A stretch of 64,000 nt of DNA, from assembly GCA_040217155.1 (NCBI GenBank), contig JAVJNS010000008.1, positions 62,001 through 126,000 on the forward strand. Direction: 5' to 3'. Positions 57,069 through 64,000 of the stretch are shown here, piece after piece. Made by a program: the position numbers and the translations under genes. The DNA is from Pelagibius sp040217155. GTDB lineage: Bacteria; Pseudomonadota; Alphaproteobacteria; Kiloniellales; Kiloniellaceae. A model generated the notes under the pieces. The model ran no database searches. It saw only the letters and a list, made by a program, of their open reading frames with translations, and was not told the DNA's origin. The stretch's first letter is position 1. Each line of letters starts with the position of its first letter.

Positions 57069-57658
57069 CAGCGGTCTCCGTCCGGCCGGCGGTCCTGGCC
57101 AGCCGATGGCGATCTGTCCAACTGGGACGGGGCCGCCTGGGCCCTGGCGATTTCCGCCTCGATCTCGTCGGCCTCCGCGTCGCGCCCGGCCCGGCTAAGC
57201 GCCCAGGCCTGGGGCGTCGACAGGATCTGCGCGAAGATGAAGAGAACGCAGCCGATCGGGACCACGGACTGCGTGACCTGCAGCGACAGCCAGTCGAGCG
57301 ACACCAGCGTCTCGCCGGCCATCACCCGCAGAACATACCAGCCGGCCCAGGCCATCGAGACGAAAACGGCGTAGACGACGCCTTCGGCAAGGATGAACAG
57401 CAGCATCCGCGGCCTGGGCGGCAGGCTCAGCACGAGCCCGGAAAAACCCAGATGGCCGCGGCGCAGGGCGGCCAGGGCGGCACCGTAGTAGGTGATCCAC
57501 GCCAGCAGGACCGAGGCGACCTCGTCGTACCAGGGCAGCGACGCATTGAGGCCATAGCGGAACACCACCGCGGCCACGACAATGCAGGCCAGGAAGACCA
57601 GGAGGGAGATCGTCACGACCTCCAGCAAGCGATGCAGCAGACGACCGGCGAGAACCAT
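57068..57658 (-). CDS. TRAP transporter small permease (DctQ family), second system
   Basis: 196 aa with four hydrophobic segments (about 14-35, 50-68, 88-112, 135-155). Text such as VVAAVVFRYGLNASLPWYDE and LGFSGLVLSLPPRPR is typical. A charged 30-residue tail ends in Asp/Gly/Arg-rich sequence. It lies 113 nt after dctP, beyond a strong terminator, and overlaps dctM by one base. Confidence 0.9.
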   Translation of the reverse strand: MVLAGRLLHRLLEVVTISLLVFLACIVVAAVVFRYGLNASLPWYDEVASVLLAWITYYGAALAALRRGHLGFSGLVLSLPPRPRMLLFILAEGVVYAVFVSMAWAGWYVLRVMAGETLVSLDWLSLQVTQSVVPIGCVLFIFAQILSTPQAWALSRAGRDAEADEIEAEIARAQAAPSQLDRSPSAGQDRRPDGDR

Positions 57659-57721
57659 GATCTCCCACCAAAGAAAACAGCCCGGCCAAGCTTATCGATG
57701 GCCGAAGGCGAACCGGTTCGG

Positions 57722-57758
57722 AAAAAGCCCCCGGTTCCGGGAGATTCCGGAACCGGGG
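57722..57758 (-). terminator. Terminator between dctP and dctQ of the second TRAP system
   Basis: On the minus strand CCCCGGTTCCGG and CCGGAACCGGGG form a perfect 12-bp stem with a 6-nt loop, followed by GC and then TTTTTC. It begins 13 nt after the dctP stop. Readthrough would supply the permease and PdxA at a lower level than the binding protein. Confidence 0.92.
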
Positions 57759-57771
57759 CAGCAGGGTAGAG

Positions 57772-58761
57772 TTATTCCGCCAGAGACAGCGCGGCGTCGA
57801 GCAGGGCTTTGCCGGCCGGCACTTCCTTGGCGAATTCGTCGTAGATCGGCTTCGACGCGGTGACGAAAGCGGCGCGGTCGGCCACGTTCAGCTCCATCCC
57901 GGCGGCGACCAGCTTGTCGCGCAGTTCGGCGTCGCCGTTGGCGCCGGTGAAGCGGGCCCAGACGGCGGCGTCGCGGGCGGTGCGCTCGAGAACGTCACGG
58001 ATCTCGGGGTCCATCTTGTCATAGACGGCCTTGCCCATGGTCGGGTAGGCCGGGGAATAGACGTGGCCGGTCACCGAGAGATACTTCTGCACCTCGAACA
58101 GCTTTGCCGACCAGATGTTGGTGAAGGGGTTTTCCTGGCCGTCGATGACGCCGGTCTGCAGGCCGACGAAGACCTCGGAAAAAGACATCGGCGTCGGATT
58201 GGCGCCCCAGGCCGAGAACATCTTCACCCGCCAGGTGGATTTCGGCGTGCGGATTTTCAGGCCGTCGAGATCGGCGGGCGTATTGACGGGCTTCACGTTG
58301 TTGGTGATGTGGCGAATGCCGTTTTCCCATAGCGCCAGGACCTGATAGCCCTTGTCCTCGACCACCGGCGCGATCTCGTCCCAGAACACATCGTTCTCGA
58401 TCCGCGTCAGGTGCGCCCGGTCCTTGACCAGAAAGGGCATGTCGAAGAGCGCGAACTCGTCGGCCACCGACGACATGATCGACGACGGCAGGGCGATGTG
58501 GACGGTACCGAGCTTCAGCTTCTGCATCAGCTCCTTGTCCTTGCCGAGCTGCGAGGAGTCGAACAGCTTGACCGTGGCCTTGCCGGCGAGGCGCTTGTTG
58601 GCCAAGCGGGTGAACTCGGCAGCGGTCAGCTGCTGCAGCGACCCCGGCGTGGCGGAGATGCCAAAAATGATCTCTTCCTGCGCCACAGCCGGTGCGGCGA
58701 ACAGCGTGGTGGTCAGTGCCAGGGCGGCGACGCCCTTGGCGAGCAACTTGAGCGGCTTCAT
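57772..58761 (-). CDS. TRAP substrate-binding protein (DctP family), second system
   Basis: 329 aa. ATG 58761 is chosen: GGGAGGAAGG lies 3 nt upstream and it opens a signal peptide (LLAKGVAALALTTTLFAAPA, cleavage near AVA-QEE). Landmarks: LGTVHIALPSSIMSSVADEF, LDGLKIRTPKSTWRVKMFSA (ligand-binding Arg), FSEVFVGLQTGVIDGQENPF. It is first in the dctP-dctQ-dctM-pdxA operon. Confidence 0.95.
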   Translation of the reverse strand: MKPLKLLAKGVAALALTTTLFAAPAVAQEEIIFGISATPGSLQQLTAAEFTRLANKRLAGKATVKLFDSSQLGKDKELMQKLKLGTVHIALPSSIMSSVADEFALFDMPFLVKDRAHLTRIENDVFWDEIAPVVEDKGYQVLALWENGIRHITNNVKPVNTPADLDGLKIRTPKSTWRVKMFSAWGANPTPMSFSEVFVGLQTGVIDGQENPFTNIWSAKLFEVQKYLSVTGHVYSPAYPTMGKAVYDKMDPEIRDVLERTARDAAVWARFTGANGDAELRDKLVAAGMELNVADRAAFVTASKPIYDEFAKEVPAGKALLDAALSLAE

Positions 58762-58808
58762 AGCCTTCCTCCCATATTTCCGGACTGCCGGATTCATTGA
58801 TTGATGAA

Positions 58809-58818
58809 TGGTATACAA
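58809..58818. promoter_or_regulatory. GntR/FCD-type operator near the second TRAP promoter
   Basis: TGGTATACAA fits the TNGTNNACNA operator pattern of FCD-type GntR regulators. It lies about 50 nt upstream of the dctP start. Confidence 0.6.
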
Positions 58819-58975
58819 AATCATCGACCCCGCTCTGTCAACTTCTCTGACAAAATTCCAGGATAATTTTTCGCCCTCCATATTTTAATTATATTACAAT
58901 TAGATATGAGAGAGTCTTGGCGCCGCCGCCTGGAACGGCTCCGGCCATCGTGACGCCCAGAGCGGTTCTTCTTGA

Positions 58976-58987
58976 ATGGCATACCAT
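58976..58987. promoter_or_regulatory. Second operator-like palindrome upstream of the GntR gene
   Basis: ATGGCATACCAT is a near-perfect palindrome sharing the TGGYATACMA core with 58809. It lies about 75 nt upstream of the gntR start, suggesting autoregulation and shared control of the divergent TRAP operon. Confidence 0.6.
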
Positions 58988-59059
58988 TTTTGAAGATGAT
59001 GGACGGCTGCGACGCTTGGCTCTACAACGTCCTGCACGGCCCTTGGCGACACGAGAGCG

Positions 59060-59815
59060 ATGACCGAAGACGAAGCATTGGAACTGGCGGCCCGAAAGCG
59101 GGAGCCGGCTGTGCCGCCCGAGGCGGCGGCCCCGGCCGAACCGCTGACCAAGAGCGTCGCCAGCCGGCTGCGCGACATGATCGCCCAGGACGTTCTGCCG
59201 GCCGGCGAGCGTATCCGCGAGCGCGCCGTGGCGGAGACGCTGCAGGTCTCCCGCACGCCGCTGCGCGAGGCCCTGAAAATTCTGGCCACCGAGGGCCTGG
59301 TGGAACTCTATCCGCACCGCGGCGCCGTGGTCGCCGATCCGGACCCAGCGGAGATTCAGGACCTGCTGCAGCTGCTCGGGGTTCTGGAAGCCTTCGGCGG
59401 CGAGCTTGCCTGCGCCCGGGCCAGCGAGCAGGATCTGGCGGAGGTGCAGGCGCTGCACTATGAAATGCTCGCGGCCTATGCCCGCAAGGACAGGCTGGCC
59501 TACTTCAAGACCAACCAGCAGATTCACAAGGCGATCATCGCCACCAGCGGCAACGCCAGCCTGATCGAGACGCACGGCCGCATCAATGCCCAGCTCTACC
59601 GGGTGCGCTATCGCTCCAACGCGCGCAACACCAGGTGGGATGTCGCGATCAAGGAACACGAAGACATCCTCGAGGCGCTGAGCAAGCGCGACGGGACCGC
59701 CCTCGCCGCCATCCTGCGCGGTCATCTCGGCAGCACCTGGGCGAACGTCAGCGAAGGCCTCCAGCAGGCGGCGGATCAGCCGTCAAGAGCGGCGGCGGCG
59801 GCCGACGAAACCTGA
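59060..59815 (+). CDS. GntR family transcriptional regulator (FCD subfamily)
   Basis: 251 aa. The winged helix-turn-helix spans residues 30-95 (SVASRLRDMIAQDVLPAGER and SRTPLREALKILATEGLVEL). The FCD effector domain follows, with metal-binding His in LHYEMLAAYA, IHKAIIATSGN and EHEDILEALSKRD. It probably represses the divergent dctPQM-pdxA operon until its acid ligand binds. GAGAG precedes the ATG. It is divergent from dctP and convergent with a GNAT gene. Confidence 0.92.
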   Translation: MTEDEALELAARKREPAVPPEAAAPAEPLTKSVASRLRDMIAQDVLPAGERIRERAVAETLQVSRTPLREALKILATEGLVELYPHRGAVVADPDPAEIQDLLQLLGVLEAFGGELACARASEQDLAEVQALHYEMLAAYARKDRLAYFKTNQQIHKAIIATSGNASLIETHGRINAQLYRVRYRSNARNTRWDVAIKEHEDILEALSKRDGTALAAILRGHLGSTWANVSEGLQQAADQPSRAAAAADET

Positions 59816-59865
59816 TGCCGTGACGCCCGGCCAACGCACGCCGGACGGTCGCGCCGGCCGGCACA

Positions 59866-60507
59866 TCATCGTACGTCGACGGAGCGAGTCATGAGCAGCA
59901 CTTCGGTGCTGTGCGGGTAGCACGCGTGGGCGACAATCGGCCGCCGGTCCGCCACGGCGTAGCCGCAGTGCCGGTAGAGCCGGCAGGCGTCCGCGTTCTC
60001 GGCAAAGACCTGCACCGACAGGAGCGCACAGCCGGCGGCCGCGGCACGCGATTCCGCGAGCGCCAACAGGGCGTGGCCGATACCCCTGCGGCGGCAGCTC
60101 TCGAAAACCGCCAGGGCGTTGACGTAGAAGCTGCCCGGCACTTGATGCTCGAGGTCGACCAGCGGCCGCAGCAATTCCGGCAGCTCCGCCAGGCCGGCCC
60201 GCTCTGCCGCGCTCGGCTGTGGCAGGGGATAGGCCAGCAGCATGCCGAGGATTTCGCCCTCCCGATGCGCGACCACGGCGTTGCGGTACGAAAAGCTGGC
60301 GTCTTCCCGGGCGGCCCACTCGGCGCCCACGTCCAAGGCGGTTTCTCCGGCCTTGGCCTGTTGGGCCCAGAGGTAAGCAGGGATGCCCTCGCCGGCGATC
60401 TCAATGAGCCGCGCCAGGGTCCGCGAATCCTCTCTGCGGGCAACTCGATAGAGGGGTGGAGAAGCAGTCACGGGCAACGTCCAATGCGCGGAAAACGCGC
60501 TTCCCAT
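59866..60507 (-). CDS. GNAT family N-acetyltransferase
   Basis: 213 aa. Signatures: RVARREDSRTLARLIEIAGE, YRNAVVAHREGEILGMLLAY, FYVNALAVFESCRRRGIGHA (acetyl-CoA loop RRRGIGHALL), LLSVQVFAENADACRLYRHC. ATG 60507 is the best start, though a GTG about 13 codons later is possible. It converges on gntR. The substrate is unknown. Confidence 0.85.
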   Translation of the reverse strand: MGSAFSAHWTLPVTASPPLYRVARREDSRTLARLIEIAGEGIPAYLWAQQAKAGETALDVGAEWAAREDASFSYRNAVVAHREGEILGMLLAYPLPQPSAAERAGLAELPELLRPLVDLEHQVPGSFYVNALAVFESCRRRGIGHALLALAESRAAAAGCALLSVQVFAENADACRLYRHCGYAVADRRPIVAHACYPHSTEVLLMTRSVDVR

Positions 60508-60627
60508 AGTGATCGCCGCCACGCCGCCAGGCAACCTGGTAGAGCTGCCTTCGCCGTCGCAGACGACCGGATCCCCGTTCGACAGCCGGTCCGGCGGCGG
60601 CGCAAGGCGGCAAGGCGCGGGAAGCAC

Positions 60628-60659
60628 GGCCGCCCCGGGCGCTTCAGCCCGGGACGGCC
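60628..60659 (-). terminator. GC-rich hairpin after the chemoreceptor
   Basis: GGCCGCCCCGGGC pairs with GCCCGGGACGGCC (one mismatch) with a 6-nt loop. No T-run follows on the minus strand, so termination may be Rho-assisted. Confidence 0.55.
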
Positions 60660-60668
60660 GCCAGTGGG

Positions 60669-62351
60669 TCAGGCCGCCTTGATGGCGGCAATGAAGTTCT
60701 GCACCGTGTCGCGCATGCGTTCGGCGTGCTGGGAAAGCTCCCCCGAAGCGGTCAGCACGTCGCGCGAGGCGGCGCCGGTTTCGCTGGCGCCACCCTTCAC
60801 CTGGGCAATGTTACTGGTGACGTCGCCAGTGCCACGCGATGCCTCGGCGACGTTGCGCGCGATCTCGCGGGTCGCGGCGGTCTGTTGCTCCACCGCCGCG
60901 GCGATCGCCGTGGTGATCTCGTCGACTTGCCGGATCACGGTCGAGATGTGATCGATGGCTTCGACGGCATTCTCCGACTCGCCGCGGACGCTGGCGATCT
61001 GGGCCGAGATATCCTCCGTGGCCCTGGCGGTCTGAGTCGCCAGGTTCTTCACTTCGCTGGCGACCACGGCAAAGCCCTTGCCGGCCTCCCCGGCACGCGC
61101 CGCCTCGATGGTAGCGTTGAGGGCCAGCAGGTTGGTCTGTTCGGCGATCTCGTTGATCAGCTTGACCACGTCGCCGATGGAATCCGACTGCTGGCGCAGG
61201 CCGTTGATGACCTCGGACGTCTGCCCCGCCGCCTTGACCGCCGTCTGGGCGACATCGGTGGCGCGGGCGACCTGGGAGCCGATCTCGGCGAGCGAAGCAT
61301 TGATCTGCTCGGTGGCCGCGGCCACGGTCTCGACGTTGGTCGAGGCTTCTTCCGCAGCGGCGGCAACGCTGGCGCTCATTTCTTCGGTGCGTTCAGCGAT
61401 CTGCGACATCGACGAGGCGACGCTCTTCAGTTCGGTCGAGCCCTCCGCCACACTGGAAACCAGCTGCGCAGACTCATGATCGAATTCGTTGGTCATGTCC
61501 TCGATGCGTTTGGCGCGCTGCGCTTTGTCTTCGTTGTCGCGGGTGGCGCGTTCCTGCATCTCGCGGTTCTCGATGAGCCGCTGACGGAAGAACTCCACCG
61601 ACCTGGCCATGACGCCGATCTCGTCGCAGCGCTCCTGACCGCCGGCCGCCTCGTCATACTCGCCCTCGGCCATGCGGCCCATGAAGGTCGACATGGCGTC
61701 GATCGGCATGGCGATGGCCCGCGAGAGCACGACCCAGGCGACAGCGGCAAAGACCAGCGCCACCGCCGTCCCGATCAACAGCACGACCAGCGTGAGGTCG
61801 AAGGCGCCTGCCACCGCCGCTTCGTTGCGGCCGATGAGTTCCTTGGCAAGCCCGTTGAGTTCGGTCAGCTGCGCGTTGGCGTCGCCGAGCAGGCGTTCGC
61901 CGTAGCCGTTGGCTTCAAGCACGCGGGCCTCGTCGACGGTCAGCGGATTGCGCATGAGGTCGATCTGGCGCGAGACGATGTCGTTCTGCCAGGCGGCGAT
62001 CGAGCCGCCGGCCGCCGACAGCAGCTCCGCCGCCCTGTCGAGGGTCAGACGCATTTGCAGGGTGCCGAGCAACTCGGCATATTCGGCTTTGGCGGTATCA
62101 TAGTCGGCGATGTACTGCCGGTTACCGCTCAGCAGCAGGCCGCGCACCGCCGCCTGCTGGTTGGATACCTGCTGCCGCAGGGCCTCGATATCGAGCGCCA
62201 TGTTGTTGACTTGTGTGGTGTCTTCGACACGGCTGCGCGAAGAAGAAATCTCAAAGAAGGTGACCAGCGCTAGGCCGGCGATGATGAGAACCAGCGTCGC
62301 AAAAGCGGCGGCCAGCTTGATGGATATCCTGGTATCGTTCACAAGTTTCAT
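60669..62351 (-). CDS. Methyl-accepting chemotaxis protein
   Basis: 560 aa. TM1 near residues 11-32, a CHASE3-like four-helix sensor of about 150 residues (SNQQAAVRGLLLSGNRQYIA), TM2 near 187-212, HAMP (AMPIDAMSTFMGRMAEGEYD) and the signalling hairpin with tip EQTNLLALNATIEAARAGEA. It sends ligand or redox signals to CheA. It lies 27 nt after the gene for a periplasmic PDC protein and is co-transcribed with it, so that protein may deliver the signal. It starts at ATG 62351. Confidence 0.92.
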   Translation of the reverse strand: MKLVNDTRISIKLAAAFATLVLIIAGLALVTFFEISSSRSRVEDTTQVNNMALDIEALRQQVSNQQAAVRGLLLSGNRQYIADYDTAKAEYAELLGTLQMRLTLDRAAELLSAAGGSIAAWQNDIVSRQIDLMRNPLTVDEARVLEANGYGERLLGDANAQLTELNGLAKELIGRNEAAVAGAFDLTLVVLLIGTAVALVFAAVAWVVLSRAIAMPIDAMSTFMGRMAEGEYDEAAGGQERCDEIGVMARSVEFFRQRLIENREMQERATRDNEDKAQRAKRIEDMTNEFDHESAQLVSSVAEGSTELKSVASSMSQIAERTEEMSASVAAAAEEASTNVETVAAATEQINASLAEIGSQVARATDVAQTAVKAAGQTSEVINGLRQQSDSIGDVVKLINEIAEQTNLLALNATIEAARAGEAGKGFAVVASEVKNLATQTARATEDISAQIASVRGESENAVEAIDHISTVIRQVDEITTAIAAAVEQQTAATREIARNVAEASRGTGDVTSNIAQVKGGASETGAASRDVLTASGELSQHAERMRDTVQNFIAAIKAA

Positions 62352-62378
62352 TGTCTTGATTCCCTTGCGGTCCGGCGC

Positions 62379-62978
62379 CTAGACCTTGCCGGCGGCATAG
62401 CGCCGGCGCAATTCGGTAACGTTGACCTCGACGGTGATCGCGCCGACCACACGGCCCTCCTGAACGATGGGCAGGTTCAACTGCGCGTTCTCGGTGCCCG
62501 TGTCTTCGTTGATCTCGATATCGTCGATGAATATGGCGTTGGGGCCGACCTGAAAGGTCTTCTGCCACTTGCCTTCATCGCCCTGCCAGAAATCGGAGGT
62601 GATGGCGCTCTGGCCGGCATTGAGGCCCTTCGCGTCCATCACGAAGATCTCGGTGTAGAGGCCGCGCGAACGCGCCTGGATCTTGGTCAGGTAGCTCGAC
62701 AGGGGGCTGGAGAGCACAGCGGTGATCAGCGGCTGATCCTCGCTCTCGCGCTCCGCGCGCCATTGCCGATCGAGCGCGTCGATCGCGGCTTGGTCGAGAC
62801 CGGCGTAGCGCGTATTGCTGGCCTCCAGCGTCATCAGCACGACCGGCGAGTTCGACCAGCCGCGAACCTCGTCGACGATGTAATCGCGGATGAGGCCTTC
62901 CTCGGCTGCCGCCGCGCCGGCCCAGAAGAGTACACCGCAGGCCGCGGCCAAGCCCGCCGGCGCTCGTAATGCTTTCAT
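62379..62978 (-). CDS. Free-standing periplasmic PDC (Cache) sensor protein
   Basis: 199 aa. A signal peptide (residues 1-26, GVLFWAGAAAA-EE) is followed by a single PDC/Cache fold: long helix (DYIVDEVRGWSNSPVVLMTL), IFVMDAKGLNAGQSAITSDFW, WQGDEGKWQKTFQ and LNLPIVQEGRVVGAITVEVN. Cache domains normally sit inside receptors, so this detached version likely docks on the co-transcribed chemoreceptor. The 62979-63235 gap upstream contains no recognisable element other than a short GGCGCGCCGGCG palindrome. Confidence 0.85.
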   Translation of the reverse strand: MKALRAPAGLAAACGVLFWAGAAAAEEGLIRDYIVDEVRGWSNSPVVLMTLEASNTRYAGLDQAAIDALDRQWRAERESEDQPLITAVLSSPLSSYLTKIQARSRGLYTEIFVMDAKGLNAGQSAITSDFWQGDEGKWQKTFQVGPNAIFIDDIEINEDTGTENAQLNLPIVQEGRVVGAITVEVNVTELRRRYAAGKV

Positions 62979-63235
62979 TGCTTAGTTCCTCTATAGGTAG
63001 ATCAATGTCCTTCCTCGATCCTGCGTTCACTTGTTTAAACAATTGATAAAGCTGCCAATAATCACAGCCTCCGGTATTATTGCCGGACCAGCGCGCCGGC
63101 GCGCTCCGCGGAAGACTACGGGCCAGGCGGCCGTTCCGAAGCACGACATGCTGCTGGTGCATGATCAGGTCTGGTGTCGGGTTCGGGGGCCGCAGAACCG
63201 GAGCCGGCGGTCACAGCCGGCACAGCGCAGCCTCC

Positions 63236-64000
63236 TTATGGCGCCGGCGCCGCGCCGTCCGCCGTGCCGCCATCTTCCAAGGTGCGGGCGTTCATCGCCC
63301 GGCGGTCGCGCGCCACCTCGGCCAGCTTGGAGCGCCACTGCGGCAGCAAGCCGCCGATCTCCTCGAAGGCGGCCCGCGGCAGGAACAGCAGGTGGGAGTA
63401 GCTGATGGAGCGCACCGCGGCACTGCGCCGGCTCTGATCGAGCAGCGCCATCTCGCCGAAGAAATCGCCGCGCCCCATGCGGAGACGGTTTTCCCCGATG
63501 TCGATCTCCACCGCTCCGCTGGCAATGAAGTACATCCCGTCGGCGCGCTCGCCGCGCTTGAAGACGAAAGCGTCGGCGGCGAACACGCGCGCCTGCAGGC
63601 GCTTGGCGATGCGCTGCAGCTCCTCCTCGCCGAGGTTGCTGAACACCGGGAAGCCGCGCAGAAGTTCCGGCGAGGTGGCGCGCATATCGACCGCCGAGCT
63701 TCGCTCATGGCTGGCATGAACGGTCTCCGCCTCGGAGCGGAGATTGCGCGCCAGATCGTCGCCGATGATGCCGGATTCGCGCATCTGCTGGACCTGCTCG
63801 ATCTCCTCGCGATAGGCGTAGCGCTCAAGGACGGCGTGATCGAGTTCGCGGGCGAACTTGGGATACTGCAGACGCAGCGCGTCGATATGGCGCTCCACCT
63901 CGGTCAGGCGCTGATCGACGATCTCGCCCAGCACCTCCGTCAAGCGGTCGCCGAGCAGGCCGGCCAGTTTGAATTCCAGGAAAACCACCAGCTCCAGCAG
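63236..64000 (-). CDS. Cation/proton antiporter with cNMP-binding domain, C-terminal part
   Basis: At least 254 residues; the 5' end is outside the window. The first residues visible (LLELVVFLEFKLAGLLGDRL) look like a membrane-to-cytoplasm transition, followed by helices with VLGEIVDQRLTEVERHIDAL. A cyclic-nucleotide-binding domain spans the region from FPVFSNLGEEELQRIAKRLQ to GDFFGEMALLDQSRRSAAVR, retaining the phosphate-binding FGEMALL and Arg. This matches the C-terminal part of CPA1/NhaP-type antiporters. The Ala/Pro-rich tail ends at 63236. Confidence 0.75.
   Translation of the reverse strand: MLELVVFLEFKLAGLLGDRLTEVLGEIVDQRLTEVERHIDALRLQYPKFARELDHAVLERYAYREEIEQVQQMRESGIIGDDLARNLRSEAETVHASHERSSAVDMRATSPELLRGFPVFSNLGEEELQRIAKRLQARVFAADAFVFKRGERADGMYFIASGAVEIDIGENRLRMGRGDFFGEMALLDQSRRSAAVRSISYSHLLFLPRAAFEEIGGLLPQWRSKLAEVARDRRAMNARTLEDGGTADGAAPAP

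Overview
The window reads as chromosomal DNA of a high-GC alphaproteobacterium, most likely a free-living, probably marine Rhodospirillales/Kiloniellales-type organism. The signs are two complete TRAP transporters for organic acids, DctB/DctD control, DUF1013/TrcR, the peptide deformylase-COQ9-rpsU neighbourhood, UbiX, PurEK, two YdcH/DUF465 proteins, HWE/HisKA_2 signalling and many chemotaxis and PAS proteins. The lineage is inferred from gene content only. No rRNA, tRNA, CRISPR array, prophage or transposase was seen.

Layout. 1-8.1 kb: TRAP transporter dctP-dctQ-dctM with a consensus sigma-54 promoter and an upstream inverted repeat, and the cognate dctB-dctD sensor/activator pair; between them lie a peptidoglycan-binding protein and a cyclase remnant. 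8.2-16.3 kb: quinone oxidoreductase, TrcR-like regulator, Ldh-type dehydrogenase, SDR, a GIY-YIG gene bracketed by 108-bp direct repeats, propionyl-CoA synthetase (prpE) and a lower-GC alpha/beta hydrolase. 16.5-26 kb: coiled-coil protein, EF-hand hydrolase, a chemoreceptor with a duplicated sensor, a GNAT enzyme sharing an exact 49-bp block with an intergenic region, a PAS kinase, an RraA-like protein, a His/Tyr-rich lipoprotein and an acyl-CoA synthetase. 26-37 kb: housekeeping genes (ubiX, pfk, purEK, def, COQ9, rpsU) and signalling genes (GGDEF, HWE kinase with response regulator, PAS protein). 37-44.3 kb: TPR protein, Tat-exported PhoX phosphatase behind a Pho box, and a large hybrid kinase. 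44.35-47.85 kb: an AT-richer accessory segment of small unknown genes bounded by a 182-bp duplication of the 3' end of a mutM-like glycosylase gene. 48.7-50.8 kb: a 664-aa protein with four Cys-stripe helices, the most unusual gene here. 51-64 kb: Nudix hydrolase, AMP nucleosidase, MttB-family methyltransferase, a PdxA-like enzyme in an operon with a second TRAP transporter facing a GntR/FCD regulator and operator-like palindromes, a GNAT, a chemoreceptor with a detached periplasmic sensor protein, and the 3' part of a cNMP-domain antiporter gene.

The genes suggest scavenging of organic acids and phosphate with extensive sensing: TRAP import under sigma-54/DctD and GntR control, CoA activation of short and medium acids, PhoX phosphate release, and several chemoreceptor and kinase outputs. 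The window is also rich in short repeats: 13-25 bp tandem repeats in and between genes, hairpin-rich direct repeats, TIR-bounded elements of 96-180 bp, and a recurring palindrome that carries the stop codons of neighbouring genes.
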